DNA of 64,000 bases from assembly GCF_009930795.1 (NCBI RefSeq), contig NZ_CP017146.1, positions 2,790,001-2,854,000 of the forward strand, given 5' to 3'. Positions 38,332 to 47,802 of the stretch are shown piece by piece. The position numbers and the translations under genes are program-made. Numbering within the stretch: position 1 is the first letter of the stretch; every line of letters begins with the position of its first letter. The DNA is from Marisediminicola antarctica (lineage in GTDB: Bacteria > Actinomycetota > Actinomycetes > Actinomycetales > Microbacteriaceae). A model generated the notes under the pieces. That model was not told where the DNA came from. It was given only the letters and a program-made list of their open reading frames with translations, and made no database searches.

Positions 38332-41124
38332 CTACTCCCTGCCCGTCAGTCCCCAGGCGTCCTCGTCCGAGGCGTCCACCTCATCGTAACCGGTCGTCAT
38401 CTCGCGAACCGGATCGAGCACGGGGTTGTCGAGCCGGTCTGCGTCGGCCGAGCGTCCCTGCCGTGGGTCGGATGCCGCAGCCGGAGCATCCTCGCCCCGC
38501 AGCCGTGCGAGCACGCCCGGGAGCTGTTCCGGCGTAACGAGCACGTCGCGTGCCTTCGACCCCTCCGAGGGCCCGACGATCTCCCGCGATTCAAGCAGGT
38601 CCATCAGGCGCCCTGCCTTCGCGAACCCGACCCGAAGCTTGCGCTGCAGCATCGAGGTCGATCCGAACTGGGTGCTGACGATGAGCTCGGCGGCGGCAAG
38701 GAGCACCTCGAGGTCGTCGCCTATGTCGCCGTCGACGACCTTCTTATCGGCTACCGCGGCGACGTCCTTGCGATATTCGGGCTGGGCCTGACGGGTCACG
38801 TGCTTGACGACGGCGTTGACCTCGCTCTCGGTGACCCAGGCGCCCTGCACACGGATCGACTTCGAGGCGCCCATCGGCAGGAAGAGCGCGTCGCCCTGGC
38901 CGATGAGCTTCTCGGCGCCGGGCTGGTCGAGGATCACGCGGCTGTCGGTCATGCTGCTCACGGCGAAGGCGAGGCGCGAGGGCACGTTGGCCTTGATGAG
39001 GCCCGTGACGACGTCGACGCTCGGGCGCTGGGTGGCGAGCACGAGATGGATCCCAGAGGCGCGGGCGAGCTGCGTGATACGCACGATCGAGTCTTCGACG
39101 TCGCGCGGGGCGACCATCATGAGGTCGGCGAGCTCGTCGACGACGATGAGGAGGTACGGGTACGGCTTGAGCTTGCGCTGGCTGCCGGCCGGCAGCACGA
39201 CCTCGCCAGCGGACACGGCCCTGTTGAAGTCGTCGATGTGGCGGAACCCGAAGCTCTCGAGGTCGTCGTACCGCATGTCCATTTCCTTCACGACCCAGCT
39301 GAGCGCCTCCGCGGCCTTCTTGGGGCTCGTGATGACGGGGGTGATCAGGTGCGGGATGCCGGCGTAAGGGGTGAGCTCGACCCGCTTCGGGTCGATGAGC
39401 ACCATGCGTACCTCGGCCGGGCTGGCGTGCATGAGCAGCGAGACGATCATCGAGTTGACGAAGCTCGACTTGCCGGAGCCGGTCGAGCCCGCGACGAGCA
39501 GGTGGGGCATTTTCGCGAGGTTTGCGACGACGAAGCCGCCCTCGACGTCTTTGCCGAGGCCGACAGTGAGCGGATGCTGGCTGCTGGTCGAGGCCTTCGA
39601 GCGGAGCACGTCGCCGAGCGACACGATCTCGCGGTCGGTATTCGGGATCTCGACGCCGATCGCGGAGCGGCCGGGGATCGGCGAGAGGATGCGCACCTCA
39701 TTGCTCGCGACGGCATAGCTGAGGTTCTTGTTGAGCGCCGTGACGCGCTCCACCTTCACGCCGGGGCCGAGCTCGATCTCGTACCGCGTGACCGTGGGCC
39801 CGCGGCTGAAGCCCGTGACCTTCGCGTCGACGGCGAACTGCTTGAGCACCTCGGTGATTGCACGCACGATGACCTCGTTGGCCTCGGAACGCGACTTCGG
39901 CGGGGTGCCGAGGGCGAGCGTAGAGACGGCCGGAAGCCGGTACGGTGCGGCAGGCAATTGCGGGCCGGTCGCGACGGCGAACTCCCCCGCTGCGCCCTTG
40001 GTCGAGGCACTGTCGGCAAAGCCGGGCAGCGGGTCGGCGACGCTGGGCCCGGAGTCGTCCCGTATGCCGGTCGGATGGCCCTCGACCTCACCGGTGAAGC
40101 GATCGAGCGCTCCCTCGGCCAGGGCGAGCTCGGCCAGCAGTGCGGCCTCCGCAGCGCGCTCGGCGTGTTCGGCCCTCTCGCGATCCGCGGCCACGTCAGC
40201 GGAGCGGTCGATGACCTCGGTCTCGTCGCGTCCCCGCACGATGACCGGGGTGTCGTAGGCCGGGTCGTCTTCGCGACGCGTCTTATTGCGACGCCACCAG
40301 GGCAGCTCGGTCTCTGCGCCGAGCCCGAGGTCGTCGATCGATCCGAAGGAGCCGGTGTCGGACTTCGCTGCCTTCTTCGCAGCCGCGGCCTCGGCATCCG
40401 GCATCTCGGCACCGAACAGGTAGGAGTAGAGCTCACGCAGCCGGTGAAAGAGCCTGTTCGGCGGGGTCTTCGTGATGATGAACAGCGAGAGCACGAGCAG
40501 CAGGATGACGACAGCGGTCGCGCCCGCGGTGGTGAGCACGAAGATGAGGGGGGCGGCGAGCACCCAGCCGAGGATGCCGCCGGCGATCGCGAGGTCGGGC
40601 ATTCCCCCGGCGGGCGACGGCTGACCGCCGAAGATGTGGAAGAGGCCGCTGACGGTGGTCAGGAGAATGGCGAGGCCGATTCCGATGCGCCCATTGTCGT
40701 GAACGGATGCCGGATGCCGGAACAGCCAGATCGCGAACAGCACCATGATCACGGGCAGCGCGTAGGCGACGTGGCCGAAGAGGCCGCCGAAGGAGTAGGC
40801 ATCAAGTGCGACCGCGACGGGGTCGGAGGGATTGAACCACTTCACGACGGCGCCGAAGAGGGCGAGGATGACGATGAAGAACGGCACTCCGTCTCGACGC
40901 TCCTCCTTCGCGAGGGTTTCCTTGCCGAGCACGCGCGCGCCGCCGCCAACGATGTGCGCGAGGCCGAGCCAGGCTCGGGAGAGCAGCCCGGGGCCGCGTT
41001 CTGCTTCAAATTTGGGGGTGGGGATCTTGCGCGTGGTGCCCTTGCCGGTCGCGGCGCCGGCGCCCTTGGTGCCGGCGCGCGGCGTCGTTCGCGCGCGCGG
41101 GGTCGACCGAGTGCTCGTAGCCAT
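38332..41124 (-). CDS. ftsK: DNA translocase FtsK/SpoIIIE
   Basis: 930 residues from ATG 41124. A basic N-terminus, about four membrane helices (about 75-225), a charged linker (about 245-430), the alpha/beta motor with Walker [10 protein letters not shown] and Walker [14 protein letters not shown], and the C-terminal gamma winged helix ([24 protein letters not shown]) that reads chromosome polarity sites. TACCGT seven bases before the ATG favours this start, eight codons inside the longest frame. Confidence 0.96.
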   Translation of the reverse strand: MATSTRSTPRARTTPRAGTKGAGAATGKGTTRKIPTPKFEAERGPGLLSRAWLGLAHIVGGGARVLGKETLAKEERRDGVPFFIVILALFGAVVKWFNPSDPVAVALDAYSFGGLFGHVAYALPVIMVLFAIWLFRHPASVHDNGRIGIGLAILLTTVSGLFHIFGGQPSPAGGMPDLAIAGGILGWVLAAPLIFVLTTAGATAVVILLLVLSLFIITKTPPNRLFHRLRELYSYLFGAEMPDAEAAAAKKAAKSDTGSFGSIDDLGLGAETELPWWRRNKTRREDDPAYDTPVIVRGRDETEVIDRSADVAADRERAEHAERAAEAALLAELALAEGALDRFTGEVEGHPTGIRDDSGPSVADPLPGFADSASTKGAAGEFAVATGPQLPAAPYRLPAVSTLALGTPPKSRSEANEVIVRAITEVLKQFAVDAKVTGFSRGPTVTRYEIELGPGVKVERVTALNKNLSYAVASNEVRILSPIPGRSAIGVEIPNTDREIVSLGDVLRSKASTSSQHPLTVGLGKDVEGGFVVANLAKMPHLLVAGSTGSGKSSFVNSMIVSLLMHASPAEVRMVLIDPKRVELTPYAGIPHLITPVITSPKKAAEALSWVVKEMDMRYDDLESFGFRHIDDFNRAVSAGEVVLPAGSQRKLKPYPYLLIVVDELADLMMVAPRDVEDSIVRITQLARASGIHLVLATQRPSVDVVTGLIKANVPSRLAFAVSSMTDSRVILDQPGAEKLIGQGDALFLPMGASKSIRVQGAWVTESEVNAVVKHVTRQAQPEYRKDVAAVADKKVVDGDIGDDLEVLLAAAELIVSTQFGSTSMLQRKLRVGFAKAGRLMDLLESREIVGPSEGSKARDVLVTPEQLPGVLARLRGEDAPAAASDPRQGRSADADRLDNPVLDPVREMTTGYDEVDASDEDAWGLTGRE

Positions 41125-41131
41125 GTTCCTT

Positions 41132-41137
41132 ACGGTA
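41132..41137 (-). promoter_or_regulatory. Candidate -10 of ftsK (leaderless)
   Basis: TACCGT on the minus strand, seven bases before the ftsK ATG. Confidence 0.45.
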
Positions 41138-41239
41138 TCCCGAGCCACGGTCAGCGGCCAGTTGGCCCGCGCGCGTGTCAGACGATCGCGGTCAGTAGCG
41201 AATCGCGTCGATCACCTTCACCCGCACGGCCACGCGCGA

Positions 41240-42910
41240 TCAGGCCTCGATGACGATCGGCACGATCATGGGCCGCCGCCGGTGCGATGAGCTCACCCAG
41301 CGGCCGACCGTGCGCCGCACGATCTGGCTGTAGGCGTGGGTGTCGCGAGTTCCGTTCGCCGCCGCCTCAGCGAGCGCCGCGACGATCAGCGGAATGACGC
41401 GCGCGAACACGGCGGAGTCCTCGGCATACCCCCGCGCGTGGATCTCTGGCCCCACGATGACGGCGCCGGTCTGCGCGTCGATCGCGACGAAGATCGACAC
41501 GAAGCCCTCCTCGGCGAGGATGCGGCGGTCCTTGAGGTCGGCGTCGGTGATGGCTCCGACTGACGACCCGTCGACGTACACGTAGCCGAGGTCGAGCTGA
41601 CCGACGACGGTCGCGACGCCGTCGCGCAGGTCGATCACGGTGCCGTCTTCGCCGATGATGGTGTTCTCCCGCGGCACGCCCGTCTGGATCGCAAGCGACT
41701 GGTTCGCGACGAGGTGGCGGTACTCGCCGTGCACCGGCAGCACGTTTTTCGGACGGACGATGTTGTAGCAGTAGAGCAGCTCGCCGGCGCTCGCGTGGCC
41801 GGAGACGTGCACCTTCGCGTTGCCCTTGTGGACTACGTTCGCGCCGAGCTTGATGAGCCCGTTGATGACGCGGTACACGGCGTTCTCGTTGCCGGGGATG
41901 AGGCTCGAGGCGAGGATGACGGTGTCGCCGGTGCCGATCTCGATCTGATGCTCCATGTTCGCCATCCGCGCGAGCACAGCCATCGGCTCACCCTGGGATC
42001 CCGTGCTCATGTAGACGATCTTGTCGTCGGGCAGGTCGGCGGCCTTCTTCGAGTCGACGAGAACACCCGGCGGCACCTTGAGGTAACCCAGCTCCGCAGC
42101 GATCGACATGTTGCGCACCATCGACCGGCCCATAAACGCGACCCGGCGGCCATTCGCGTTCGCCGCATCCAGCACCTGCTGCACCCGGTGCACGTGGCTC
42201 GAGAAGCTGGCGATGATGACCCGGCGCGGGGCAGAGAAGATGACGCGCTCGAGCACCGGCCCGATGTCGCGCTCCGGCGCGGTGAATCCGGGAACGTCGG
42301 CGTTGGTCGAGTCGACCAGGAACAGGTCGACTCCGGCCTCGCCGAGCCGGGCGAAGGCGCGCAGGTCGGTGATGCGGTTGTCGAGCGGCAGTTGGTCCAT
42401 CTTGAAGTCGCCCGTGTGCAGCACGACACCCGCGCTCGTTCGGATCGCGACGGCGAGAGCATCCGGGATCGAATGGTTCACCGCGACGAATTCGAGGTCG
42501 AAGGGGCCCAGCCGCTCTTTCTGGTCCTCGCGCACGGTCAGCGTGAACGGCGTGATGCGGTGCTCCTTGAGCTTCGCCTCGATGAACGCGAGGGTCAGGC
42601 TCGACCCGATAAGCGGGATGTCGGCACGCAGCCCGAGCAGGTACGGCACCGCGCCGATGTGGTCTTCGTGGCCGTGGGTGAGAACGACGCCGACGACGTC
42701 GTCGAGCCTCTCCCTGATCGGGGAGAAGTCGGGCAGGATCAGGTCGACGCCCGGTTGGTTCTCCTCGGGGAAGAGCACTCCGCAGTCGACGATCAGGAGC
42801 TTGCCGTCGATCTCGAAGACAGTCATGTTGCGGCCGATCTCACCGAGCCCGCCGATCGGGATGATGCGCAGCGTGCCGTTCTCGAGCGGCGGCGGGCTGT
42901 ACGGGGTCAT
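41240..42910 (-). CDS. rnj: Ribonuclease J
   Basis: 556 residues of a beta-lactamase/beta-CASP nuclease: LTHGHEDHIGA (His 79, His 81, Asp 83, His 84), LHTGDFKMD, DSTNADVPGF, and the beta-CASP blocks ASFSSHVHRVQQVLDAA, YMSTGSQGEP and VHVSGHASAGEL. Acts in 5'-3' RNA decay and rRNA maturation. ATG at 42910 is the start of the conserved MTPYSPPPLENGTLRIIPIGG; the longer frame upstream runs into dapA. Confidence 0.96.
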   Translation of the reverse strand: MTPYSPPPLENGTLRIIPIGGLGEIGRNMTVFEIDGKLLIVDCGVLFPEENQPGVDLILPDFSPIRERLDDVVGVVLTHGHEDHIGAVPYLLGLRADIPLIGSSLTLAFIEAKLKEHRITPFTLTVREDQKERLGPFDLEFVAVNHSIPDALAVAIRTSAGVVLHTGDFKMDQLPLDNRITDLRAFARLGEAGVDLFLVDSTNADVPGFTAPERDIGPVLERVIFSAPRRVIIASFSSHVHRVQQVLDAANANGRRVAFMGRSMVRNMSIAAELGYLKVPPGVLVDSKKAADLPDDKIVYMSTGSQGEPMAVLARMANMEHQIEIGTGDTVILASSLIPGNENAVYRVINGLIKLGANVVHKGNAKVHVSGHASAGELLYCYNIVRPKNVLPVHGEYRHLVANQSLAIQTGVPRENTIIGEDGTVIDLRDGVATVVGQLDLGYVYVDGSSVGAITDADLKDRRILAEEGFVSIFVAIDAQTGAVIVGPEIHARGYAEDSAVFARVIPLIVAALAEAAANGTRDTHAYSQIVRRTVGRWVSSSHRRRPMIVPIVIEA

Positions 42911-43004
42911 CGGGTCCTGTCGTCTCGTCCGCGGGCATTCGCTGCGGCGCTGGGGCGCGGCGTTCCTGCGGGTTGCGCTCGGCGGGTCGTGCTCGGGTTC
43001 GTCC

Positions 43005-43982
43005 TCAGCGGGTCGTGCCGGCGATCTTCGGGAGTGCTCCGCCCGCTGCCGCATTGCGGTCCGGACGGAAGTTGCTGAGGTCGAGGCCGGGAATCGCGCC
43101 GACGAGCGCGATCTCGTCCTCGATCTGCGCGGCCTCGGCATCCTCCGGGCCGACGAGCGGCAGGCGCACGCGCGGGCTGCCGATGCGGCCCAGGCCGTGC
43201 AGGATGTACTTCGCCGCCACCGTTCCGGGCACATGCGTCATGACGGCCCGCACGAGCGGCTCGAGCGCCTTGTGCGCGGCGGTCGCGGTGGCGAGGTCGC
43301 CGGCGTTCACGGCATCCACGATGACCCGGTAGGGGGCCGCGGCGATGTTCGCGGTCACTCCGATGAGACCGGACGCGCCGATCGACAGGTGCGGCAGCAC
43401 GTTGGCGTCGTCCCCGGAGAAGTAGAGCAGGTCGGTCTGGTTGAGCACGCGGCTGACCTCGCTGAAGTCGCCCTTCGCATCTTTGATCGCGAGGATGTTC
43501 GGATGCTTCGCCGCGCGCAGGATCGTCTCGTAGGTGATCGGGATGCCCGTGCGCCCCGGGATGTCGTAGAGGATCACCGGCAGGTCGGTCGCGTCGGCGA
43601 TCATGCGGAAGTGGGTGAGCACCCCGGCCTGTGTGGGCTTGTTGTAGTACGGCGTGACAATCATGACGGCGTCGGCGCCGGCCTTCTCGCTTGCCTTGTA
43701 CAGCTGCATCGCGTGGGCGGTCTCGTTGGATCCACCGCCGGTGATGATCTTCGCGCGGCCCGCGGCGACGGACTTGCCGACCTCGACAAGGCGGATCTTC
43801 TCCGGGTCGGTGAGGGTGGAGGTCTCGCCGGTCGTGCCGGTCACCACGATTCCGTCGGCGCCCGCGGTGATGACGTCGTCGATGTGCTTCTCGACGTCGG
43901 CCCAGTCGACTTCGCCGTCGGCGGTGAATGGGGTTACGAGCGCGACGAGGACTTGGCCAAAGGGATTAGAGGACGTAGACAC
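43005..43982 (-). CDS. dapA: 4-hydroxy-tetrahydrodipicolinate synthase
   Basis: First committed enzyme of the diaminopimelate/lysine pathway. 325 residues with GTTGETSTL, the catalytic Tyr in VTPYYNKPTQAG, the Schiff-base Lys in AIKDAKGD and FSGDDANVLP. GTG start at 43982 is six bases after TAACCT. rnj follows after 94 bases and may be co-transcribed. Confidence 0.96.
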   Translation of the reverse strand: MSTSSNPFGQVLVALVTPFTADGEVDWADVEKHIDDVITAGADGIVVTGTTGETSTLTDPEKIRLVEVGKSVAAGRAKIITGGGSNETAHAMQLYKASEKAGADAVMIVTPYYNKPTQAGVLTHFRMIADATDLPVILYDIPGRTGIPITYETILRAAKHPNILAIKDAKGDFSEVSRVLNQTDLLYFSGDDANVLPHLSIGASGLIGVTANIAAAPYRVIVDAVNAGDLATATAAHKALEPLVRAVMTHVPGTVAAKYILHGLGRIGSPRVRLPLVGPEDAEAAQIEDEIALVGAIPGLDLSNFRPDRNAAAGGALPKIAGTTR

Positions 43983-43988
43983 GCCTAC

Positions 43989-43994
43989 AGGTTA
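43989..43994 (-). promoter_or_regulatory. Candidate -10 of dapA (leaderless)
   Basis: TAACCT on the minus strand, six bases before the dapA GTG. Confidence 0.45.
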
Positions 43995-44127
43995 TCGCGT
44001 GACCCGTGGCAGCCACATCCGCCGGTTGACCAGGCCGCTTGCGCGCGTGTTGTTCAATCGCGCCGGTGCGATTACATGCACGCGGGTGAACAGCGATCGC
44101 GTGAGCGGGCAGAGGCGGGGTGGGACC

Positions 44128-44856
44128 CTACGGGGCTACTCGGCCGTTCTCGTTGAAGGTGGCGTAGGTCAGCGGCATCAGTGCGGCGAAGCGCTGCTCC
44201 ATCTGCTCCGCGGCCATCTCGATCTCCCGCTGCGGATACGACGGAAACTGGGTTCCCTCGCGCTTGGTGCGCAGAGACAGGAAGTTCATCAGCGCGCGTG
44301 CGTTCATCGTCACGTACATCGACGAGTAGATATTGAGCGGCAGCACGATCCGCGCGACCTCGCGGGCGACGCCGGCGTCAAGCATCCGCTGGTACGACTC
44401 GAAGGCCGCGGTCGACACCCGCTTGGCCTCGGCCTGCACCAGCTCGGTCTGCTCCGTGGTGCCGGGCAGGAAGTCGTACGCGCCGGGCTTGCCGACCTGC
44501 ACGAGGTTGCGCTCGGGTCCGGGTACGTAGAAGACCGGGTTGAGCTCGCGATAGCGGCCGGATTCCTCGTTGTACGAGGCGATGCGGTGCCGCATGAACT
44601 CGCGGAACACGAAGATCGGCGCCTGCACGTAGAAGGTCATCGAGTTGTGCTCGAACGGCGAACCGTGGCGGTCGCGCATGAGGTAGTTGATGAGGCCCTT
44701 GCTTCTCGAGGTGTCGAGGTCCTCATCCTTGGCTGCCGCGAGCGTCTGCTCGCCCTGCGTGGAGACGCGGGCGGCGAAGAGCACATCGGCGTCGGTCGCG
44801 TTCGCGCGGATGAGTTCGACGGTGACGTCGCTGCGGAATTGGATGTCGTGGGGCAC
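44128..44856 (-). CDS. thyX: Flavin-dependent thymidylate synthase ThyX
   Basis: 242 residues. The ThyX motif RHR-x6-S is present as RHRIASYNEESGRY (from residue 89), with the partner block SPFEHNSMTFYVQAPIFVFREF. Makes dTMP with FAD and methylene-THF. GTG start six bases after TATCGT. The 145-base gap to dapA shows no gene. Confidence 0.96.
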   Translation of the reverse strand: MPHDIQFRSDVTVELIRANATDADVLFAARVSTQGEQTLAAAKDEDLDTSRSKGLINYLMRDRHGSPFEHNSMTFYVQAPIFVFREFMRHRIASYNEESGRYRELNPVFYVPGPERNLVQVGKPGAYDFLPGTTEQTELVQAEAKRVSTAAFESYQRMLDAGVAREVARIVLPLNIYSSMYVTMNARALMNFLSLRTKREGTQFPSYPQREIEMAAEQMEQRFAALMPLTYATFNENGRVAP

Positions 44857-44862
44857 GCGCCC

Positions 44863-44868
44863 ACGATA
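44863..44868 (-). promoter_or_regulatory. Candidate -10 of thyX (leaderless)
   Basis: TATCGT on the minus strand, six bases before the thyX GTG. Confidence 0.45.
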
Positions 44869-44922
44869 GCGCGGCGCAGCGTAATGATCTGTCACACTCG
44901 CCGCCAGCGGACATGGGCGACG

Positions 44923-44928
44923 TAGCCT
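44923..44928 (+). promoter_or_regulatory. Candidate -10 of the thioredoxin-like gene (leaderless)
   Basis: TAGCCT, six bases before the ATG at 44935. Confidence 0.45.
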
Positions 44929-44934
44929 GAAGGC

Positions 44935-45393
44935 ATGAACCCGGTGGCCACCCTCGCGATCCTGCTCGGTCTCGTCGCGCTCGCGACTGTGCTCGGCCTG
45001 ATCTGGCGCGCCGCGAACGGCCGTGTCAGCGCGGGCGACCAGTCGCTCGTCCGGCTGCCCGGGCTGCCGGATGCCCGCGTCACACTTCTGCAGTTCTCCA
45101 CCGACGTGTGCGCCCCGTGCGTGCCGACCCGGGTACTGCTCGGCACTATCGCCACCGAGAACGAGGGCGTGCAGCACGTCGATATCGATCTGACCCATCG
45201 TCCGGAGCTGGCAACCAGGTTTCGGGTGCTGCAGACCCCGACCACTCTGGTGCTCGACTCCCGCGGGGCCATCCGTGCGCGCATCGGCGGCGCCCCGCGA
45301 GCGACCGAGGTACGCGCCGCCGTCGCCGGGATACTCGGTGCGACGACGGATGCCGCGACAGGCGCAACCGCCCCCAGGACGGCAACCTCGTGA
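44935..45393 (+). CDS. Membrane-anchored thioredoxin-like protein
   Basis: 152 residues: an N-terminal membrane helix (about 5-25) and a thioredoxin fold with the redox motif Cys 59-Ala-Pro-Cys 62 (FSTDVCAPCVPT) and the cis-Pro in VLQTPTTLVLD. The active site is CAPC rather than CGPC. An Ala/Thr-rich tail ends the protein. The stop overlaps the start of a DUF4395 membrane protein (GTGA at 45390-45393), so the two probably act together in membrane thiol chemistry. Confidence 0.87.
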   Translation: MNPVATLAILLGLVALATVLGLIWRAANGRVSAGDQSLVRLPGLPDARVTLLQFSTDVCAPCVPTRVLLGTIATENEGVQHVDIDLTHRPELATRFRVLQTPTTLVLDSRGAIRARIGGAPRATEVRAAVAGILGATTDAATGATAPRTATS

Positions 45394-45863
45394 CCGAGCT
45401 GCCGTCGAAGCGCGACCCCATCGATCCGCGCGGTCCGAGGTTCGGCGCCGGAATCACCGCACTCCTGCTGCTCGTTGTCGTCGCGCTCGACCTGTCCGGG
45501 TTCACCACCTCCGCGGCGGCGCTCCTCGGCGCCATCGCCGCGCTGTTCGCATGGGGCGCTTTCGCCGGCATCCAGCGCCACCCCTACGGCGTTCTGTACG
45601 CCCGATTCGTGCGGCCCCGGCTCGCCCCGACCTCTGAGCGCGAGGGGGCGGCTCCCCCGACCTTCGCCCAGGGGGTGGGCCTCGCCGTGACGCTCGTCGG
45701 GCTCGTGCTGCACCTGGCCGGGGTGCCACTCGCCATCAGCATCGCCGCCGGCGCGGCCTTCATCGCCGCGTTCCTCAACGCCGCCTTCGCCTACTGCCTG
45801 GGCTGCCAGATCTACCTCGGCCTACTGCGTGCGGGGCTACTCGGCCGCTCCGCCCGGGTGTAA
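45390..45863 (+). CDS. DUF4395 membrane protein
   Basis: 157 residues with four hydrophobic helices (about 17-37, 42-60, 92-112, 117-137). The DUF4395 features are the DPRGPRFGAGITALLLL start and AYCLGCQIY with a Cys-x2-Cys pair near residue 138. The CxxC pair and the coupled thioredoxin gene suggest a thiol-disulfide partner, an inference from context. The hairpin at 45906-45952 ends the operon. Confidence 0.85.
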   Translation: MTELPSKRDPIDPRGPRFGAGITALLLLVVVALDLSGFTTSAAALLGAIAALFAWGAFAGIQRHPYGVLYARFVRPRLAPTSEREGAAPPTFAQGVGLAVTLVGLVLHLAGVPLAISIAAGAAFIAAFLNAAFAYCLGCQIYLGLLRAGLLGRSARV

Positions 45864-45905
45864 TCCAGCCCTAATCCGCCGCGCGCCGTCGCCGACCCCT
45901 CGAAC

Positions 45906-45952
45906 GGCCACCCGACCGGCTCTTCGCCCTGCCCGCGTTCGGCCGGGTGGCC
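45906..45952 (+). terminator. Terminator after the thioredoxin/DUF4395 operon
   Basis: A 13-bp stem with one mismatch (GGCCACCCG…CGGGTGGCC) around a 21-base loop. A TAGGCT immediately after it (45953-45958) may be the -10 of the next gene. Confidence 0.6.
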
Positions 45953-45982
45953 TAGGCTGAACCGCAAACGAAGGGGTTCATC

Positions 45983-46411
45983 ATGGCGGTAACCAGCGAA
46001 TCAACCACCCTGTGGCACGGCGACCTAGCGGCGGGCAGCGGCCACACGACACTCGACTCATCCGGCGGCTTCGTCGAACTTCCGATGTCCTGGGCCGCGC
46101 GCACCAACGGACTTGCCGGAAAGAGCAACCCCGAGGAGCTGCTCGGCGCGGCACATTCTTCGTGCTTCTCCATGCAGTTCGCCAACCTGCTCGCGACCAA
46201 CGGAACACCCCCGGAGCACATCCAGGTGACCGCAGCCGTGACCTTCGAACCCGGCACCGGCATCACCGGCAGCCACCTCCTGGTCAGCGCCAAGGTTCCT
46301 GGAATCAGCGAAGAGGACTTCGAGCGCATCGCCGATGAGGCGAAGGCGACCTGCCCGGTCTCCCTCGCGCTCGCCGGCACGACAATCACCCTCGAAGCCA
46401 GCCTCGCGTAG
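45983..46411 (+). CDS. OsmC-family peroxiredoxin
   Basis: 142 residues. Two reactive cysteines are in the OsmC positions: Cys 61 in GAAHSSCFSMQFANLL and Cys 124 in EAKATCPVSLAL. Reduces organic peroxides. AAGGGG lies before the ATG. The sequence is closer to OsmC than Ohr by the SNPEELLGAAHSSCFSM block. Confidence 0.92.
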   Translation: MAVTSESTTLWHGDLAAGSGHTTLDSSGGFVELPMSWAARTNGLAGKSNPEELLGAAHSSCFSMQFANLLATNGTPPEHIQVTAAVTFEPGTGITGSHLLVSAKVPGISEEDFERIADEAKATCPVSLALAGTTITLEASLA

Positions 46412-46461
46412 TGGCGCAGGTGCGTCGCCCCGCCGCCTCCCGCGCGGGCAAGAAGGCGAAT

Positions 46462-47352
46462 ATGACCGTGCTCGTGTCCGGGGCGTCCGGCCTCGTGGGC
46501 ACGGAACTGGTGCGCCAGCTGCGTGATGCGGGTCACGACGTGCAGAAGCTCGTCCGGCGACAGCCGAGGGGGGCCGACGAGCACAACTGGGCGCCGAGCG
46601 CCGGCATGATCGACGCGAACCTGATGGACTCGATGGACGCCGTCATCAACCTGTCCGGCGCGTCCCTCGGCCGTATCCCGTGGACTCCCGGCTACAAGAA
46701 GACGATCCTCAACTCACGACTCGAAACGACCAGAACCCTCGCCCAGGCGATGAGCCGGGCGTCGACGCCGCCCGCCGTGTTCCTCTCTGCGTCCGCCGTG
46801 GGAATCTACGGCGACCGCCCCGGCGAGCGGCTCGTCGACGGCTCCGAGCACGGAACCGGTTTCCTCGCCGACGTCGTCGAGGCGTGGGAGGAGGCCGCGC
46901 GCATCCGCCCGGAGAAGACGCGACTCGTCACCTTCCGCACCGGGCTCGTGATCGGCAACGGCGGCGGGATCAAGCCGCTGATGATCGCCACCAAGTTCGG
47001 CGCCGGCGCCCGGATGGGCACGGGCGGCCAGTACTGGCCGTGGATCAGCCTCTACGACGAGGCAGCGGCCATCCGGCATCTGCTCACCTCGTCGCTGAGC
47101 GGTCCGGTGAACCTCGCCGGGCCCGTTCCGGCGACCTCCGACCGGTTGACGAAGTACCTGGCGACGAAGCTGCGCCGACCGTATCTGTTTGCGATCCCGG
47201 AGAAGATCATTTCGCTCGGGATGGGCGAGGCCGGCCGCGAACTCCTGCTGAACAGCCAGAAAATGATTCCATCGACGCTTACCGCCGATGGCTTCCACTT
47301 CCGCCACGAGACCGTGGAGTCGGCGATCGACGCGCTCGTCGACGAGCGCTGA
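46462..47352 (+). CDS. TIGR01777-family NAD(P)-binding epimerase-like protein
   Basis: 296 residues: nucleotide-binding loop VSGASGLVGTELVRQL (6-21), VINLSGASLGRIPWT, SASAVGIYGDRPGERL and the C-terminal DUF1731 domain (FAIPEKIISLGMGEAGRELLLNSQKM). The E. coli homologue is YfcH. Substrate unknown. The start ATG 46462 follows AGAAGG; a longer frame from GTG 46411 overlaps the osmC stop and lacks family similarity. Confidence 0.9.
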   Translation: MTVLVSGASGLVGTELVRQLRDAGHDVQKLVRRQPRGADEHNWAPSAGMIDANLMDSMDAVINLSGASLGRIPWTPGYKKTILNSRLETTRTLAQAMSRASTPPAVFLSASAVGIYGDRPGERLVDGSEHGTGFLADVVEAWEEAARIRPEKTRLVTFRTGLVIGNGGGIKPLMIATKFGAGARMGTGGQYWPWISLYDEAAAIRHLLTSSLSGPVNLAGPVPATSDRLTKYLATKLRRPYLFAIPEKIISLGMGEAGRELLLNSQKMIPSTLTADGFHFRHETVESAIDALVDER

Positions 47353-47358
47353 ACGGGC

Positions 47359-47802
47359 TCAGGCGGTGGCTCGGCTGAGGGAGATCGCTCGACGGATCGA
47401 CTGGCGGGCGCGGCGCCGATCGCCGCACGCGTCGTAGGCGAGGCCGAGCCGGAACCACGCCTTCCAGTTGCCCGGGTCGTTCTCAACCTCGGCCTGATAC
47501 CGCGGAAAGTCGACGTCGGCCGCACCGCGATCGGGGCGACCGCTCGGCCGCAGCGGCAGCGTGTCGGCGGGCAGCGGGCCCTCGCTCGCAACGATCGCGC
47601 CCAGACGCTGGCTCCTGACCCCGAAGAGCACCTCGGCGACGAGCGCCCAGAATCCGAGCAGCGGGAGCACGAGAAGCGCGATGCCGATGCCGCGCGAGAC
47701 GGGATCGTCGACGACGATGAGCCGAACGGCAAGCTGCGTGACGACGACCAGATAGAGCAGAAGAAGGAGCGCCATCAGGGCGGCTCCGATGCGCGCGCTC
47801 AA
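47359..47802 (-). CDS. Two-helix membrane protein with one TPR-like repeat
   Basis: 147 residues: two membrane helices (about 7-29 and 38-62), a cytoplasmic stretch, and a C-terminal helix pair GNWKAWFRLGLAYDACGDRRRARQSIRRAI that matches a tetratricopeptide repeat. Its ATG overlaps the dapB stop (ATGA at 47799-47802). No function is known. Confidence 0.8.
   Translation of the reverse strand: MSARIGAALMALLLLLYLVVVTQLAVRLIVVDDPVSRGIGIALLVLPLLGFWALVAEVLFGVRSQRLGAIVASEGPLPADTLPLRPSGRPDRGAADVDFPRYQAEVENDPGNWKAWFRLGLAYDACGDRRRARQSIRRAISLSRATA

Noticed and set aside
43983-44127. tRNA-like GTTCAATC stretch in the dapA-thyX gap
   Set aside because: No acceptor or anticodon stem could be formed around it.
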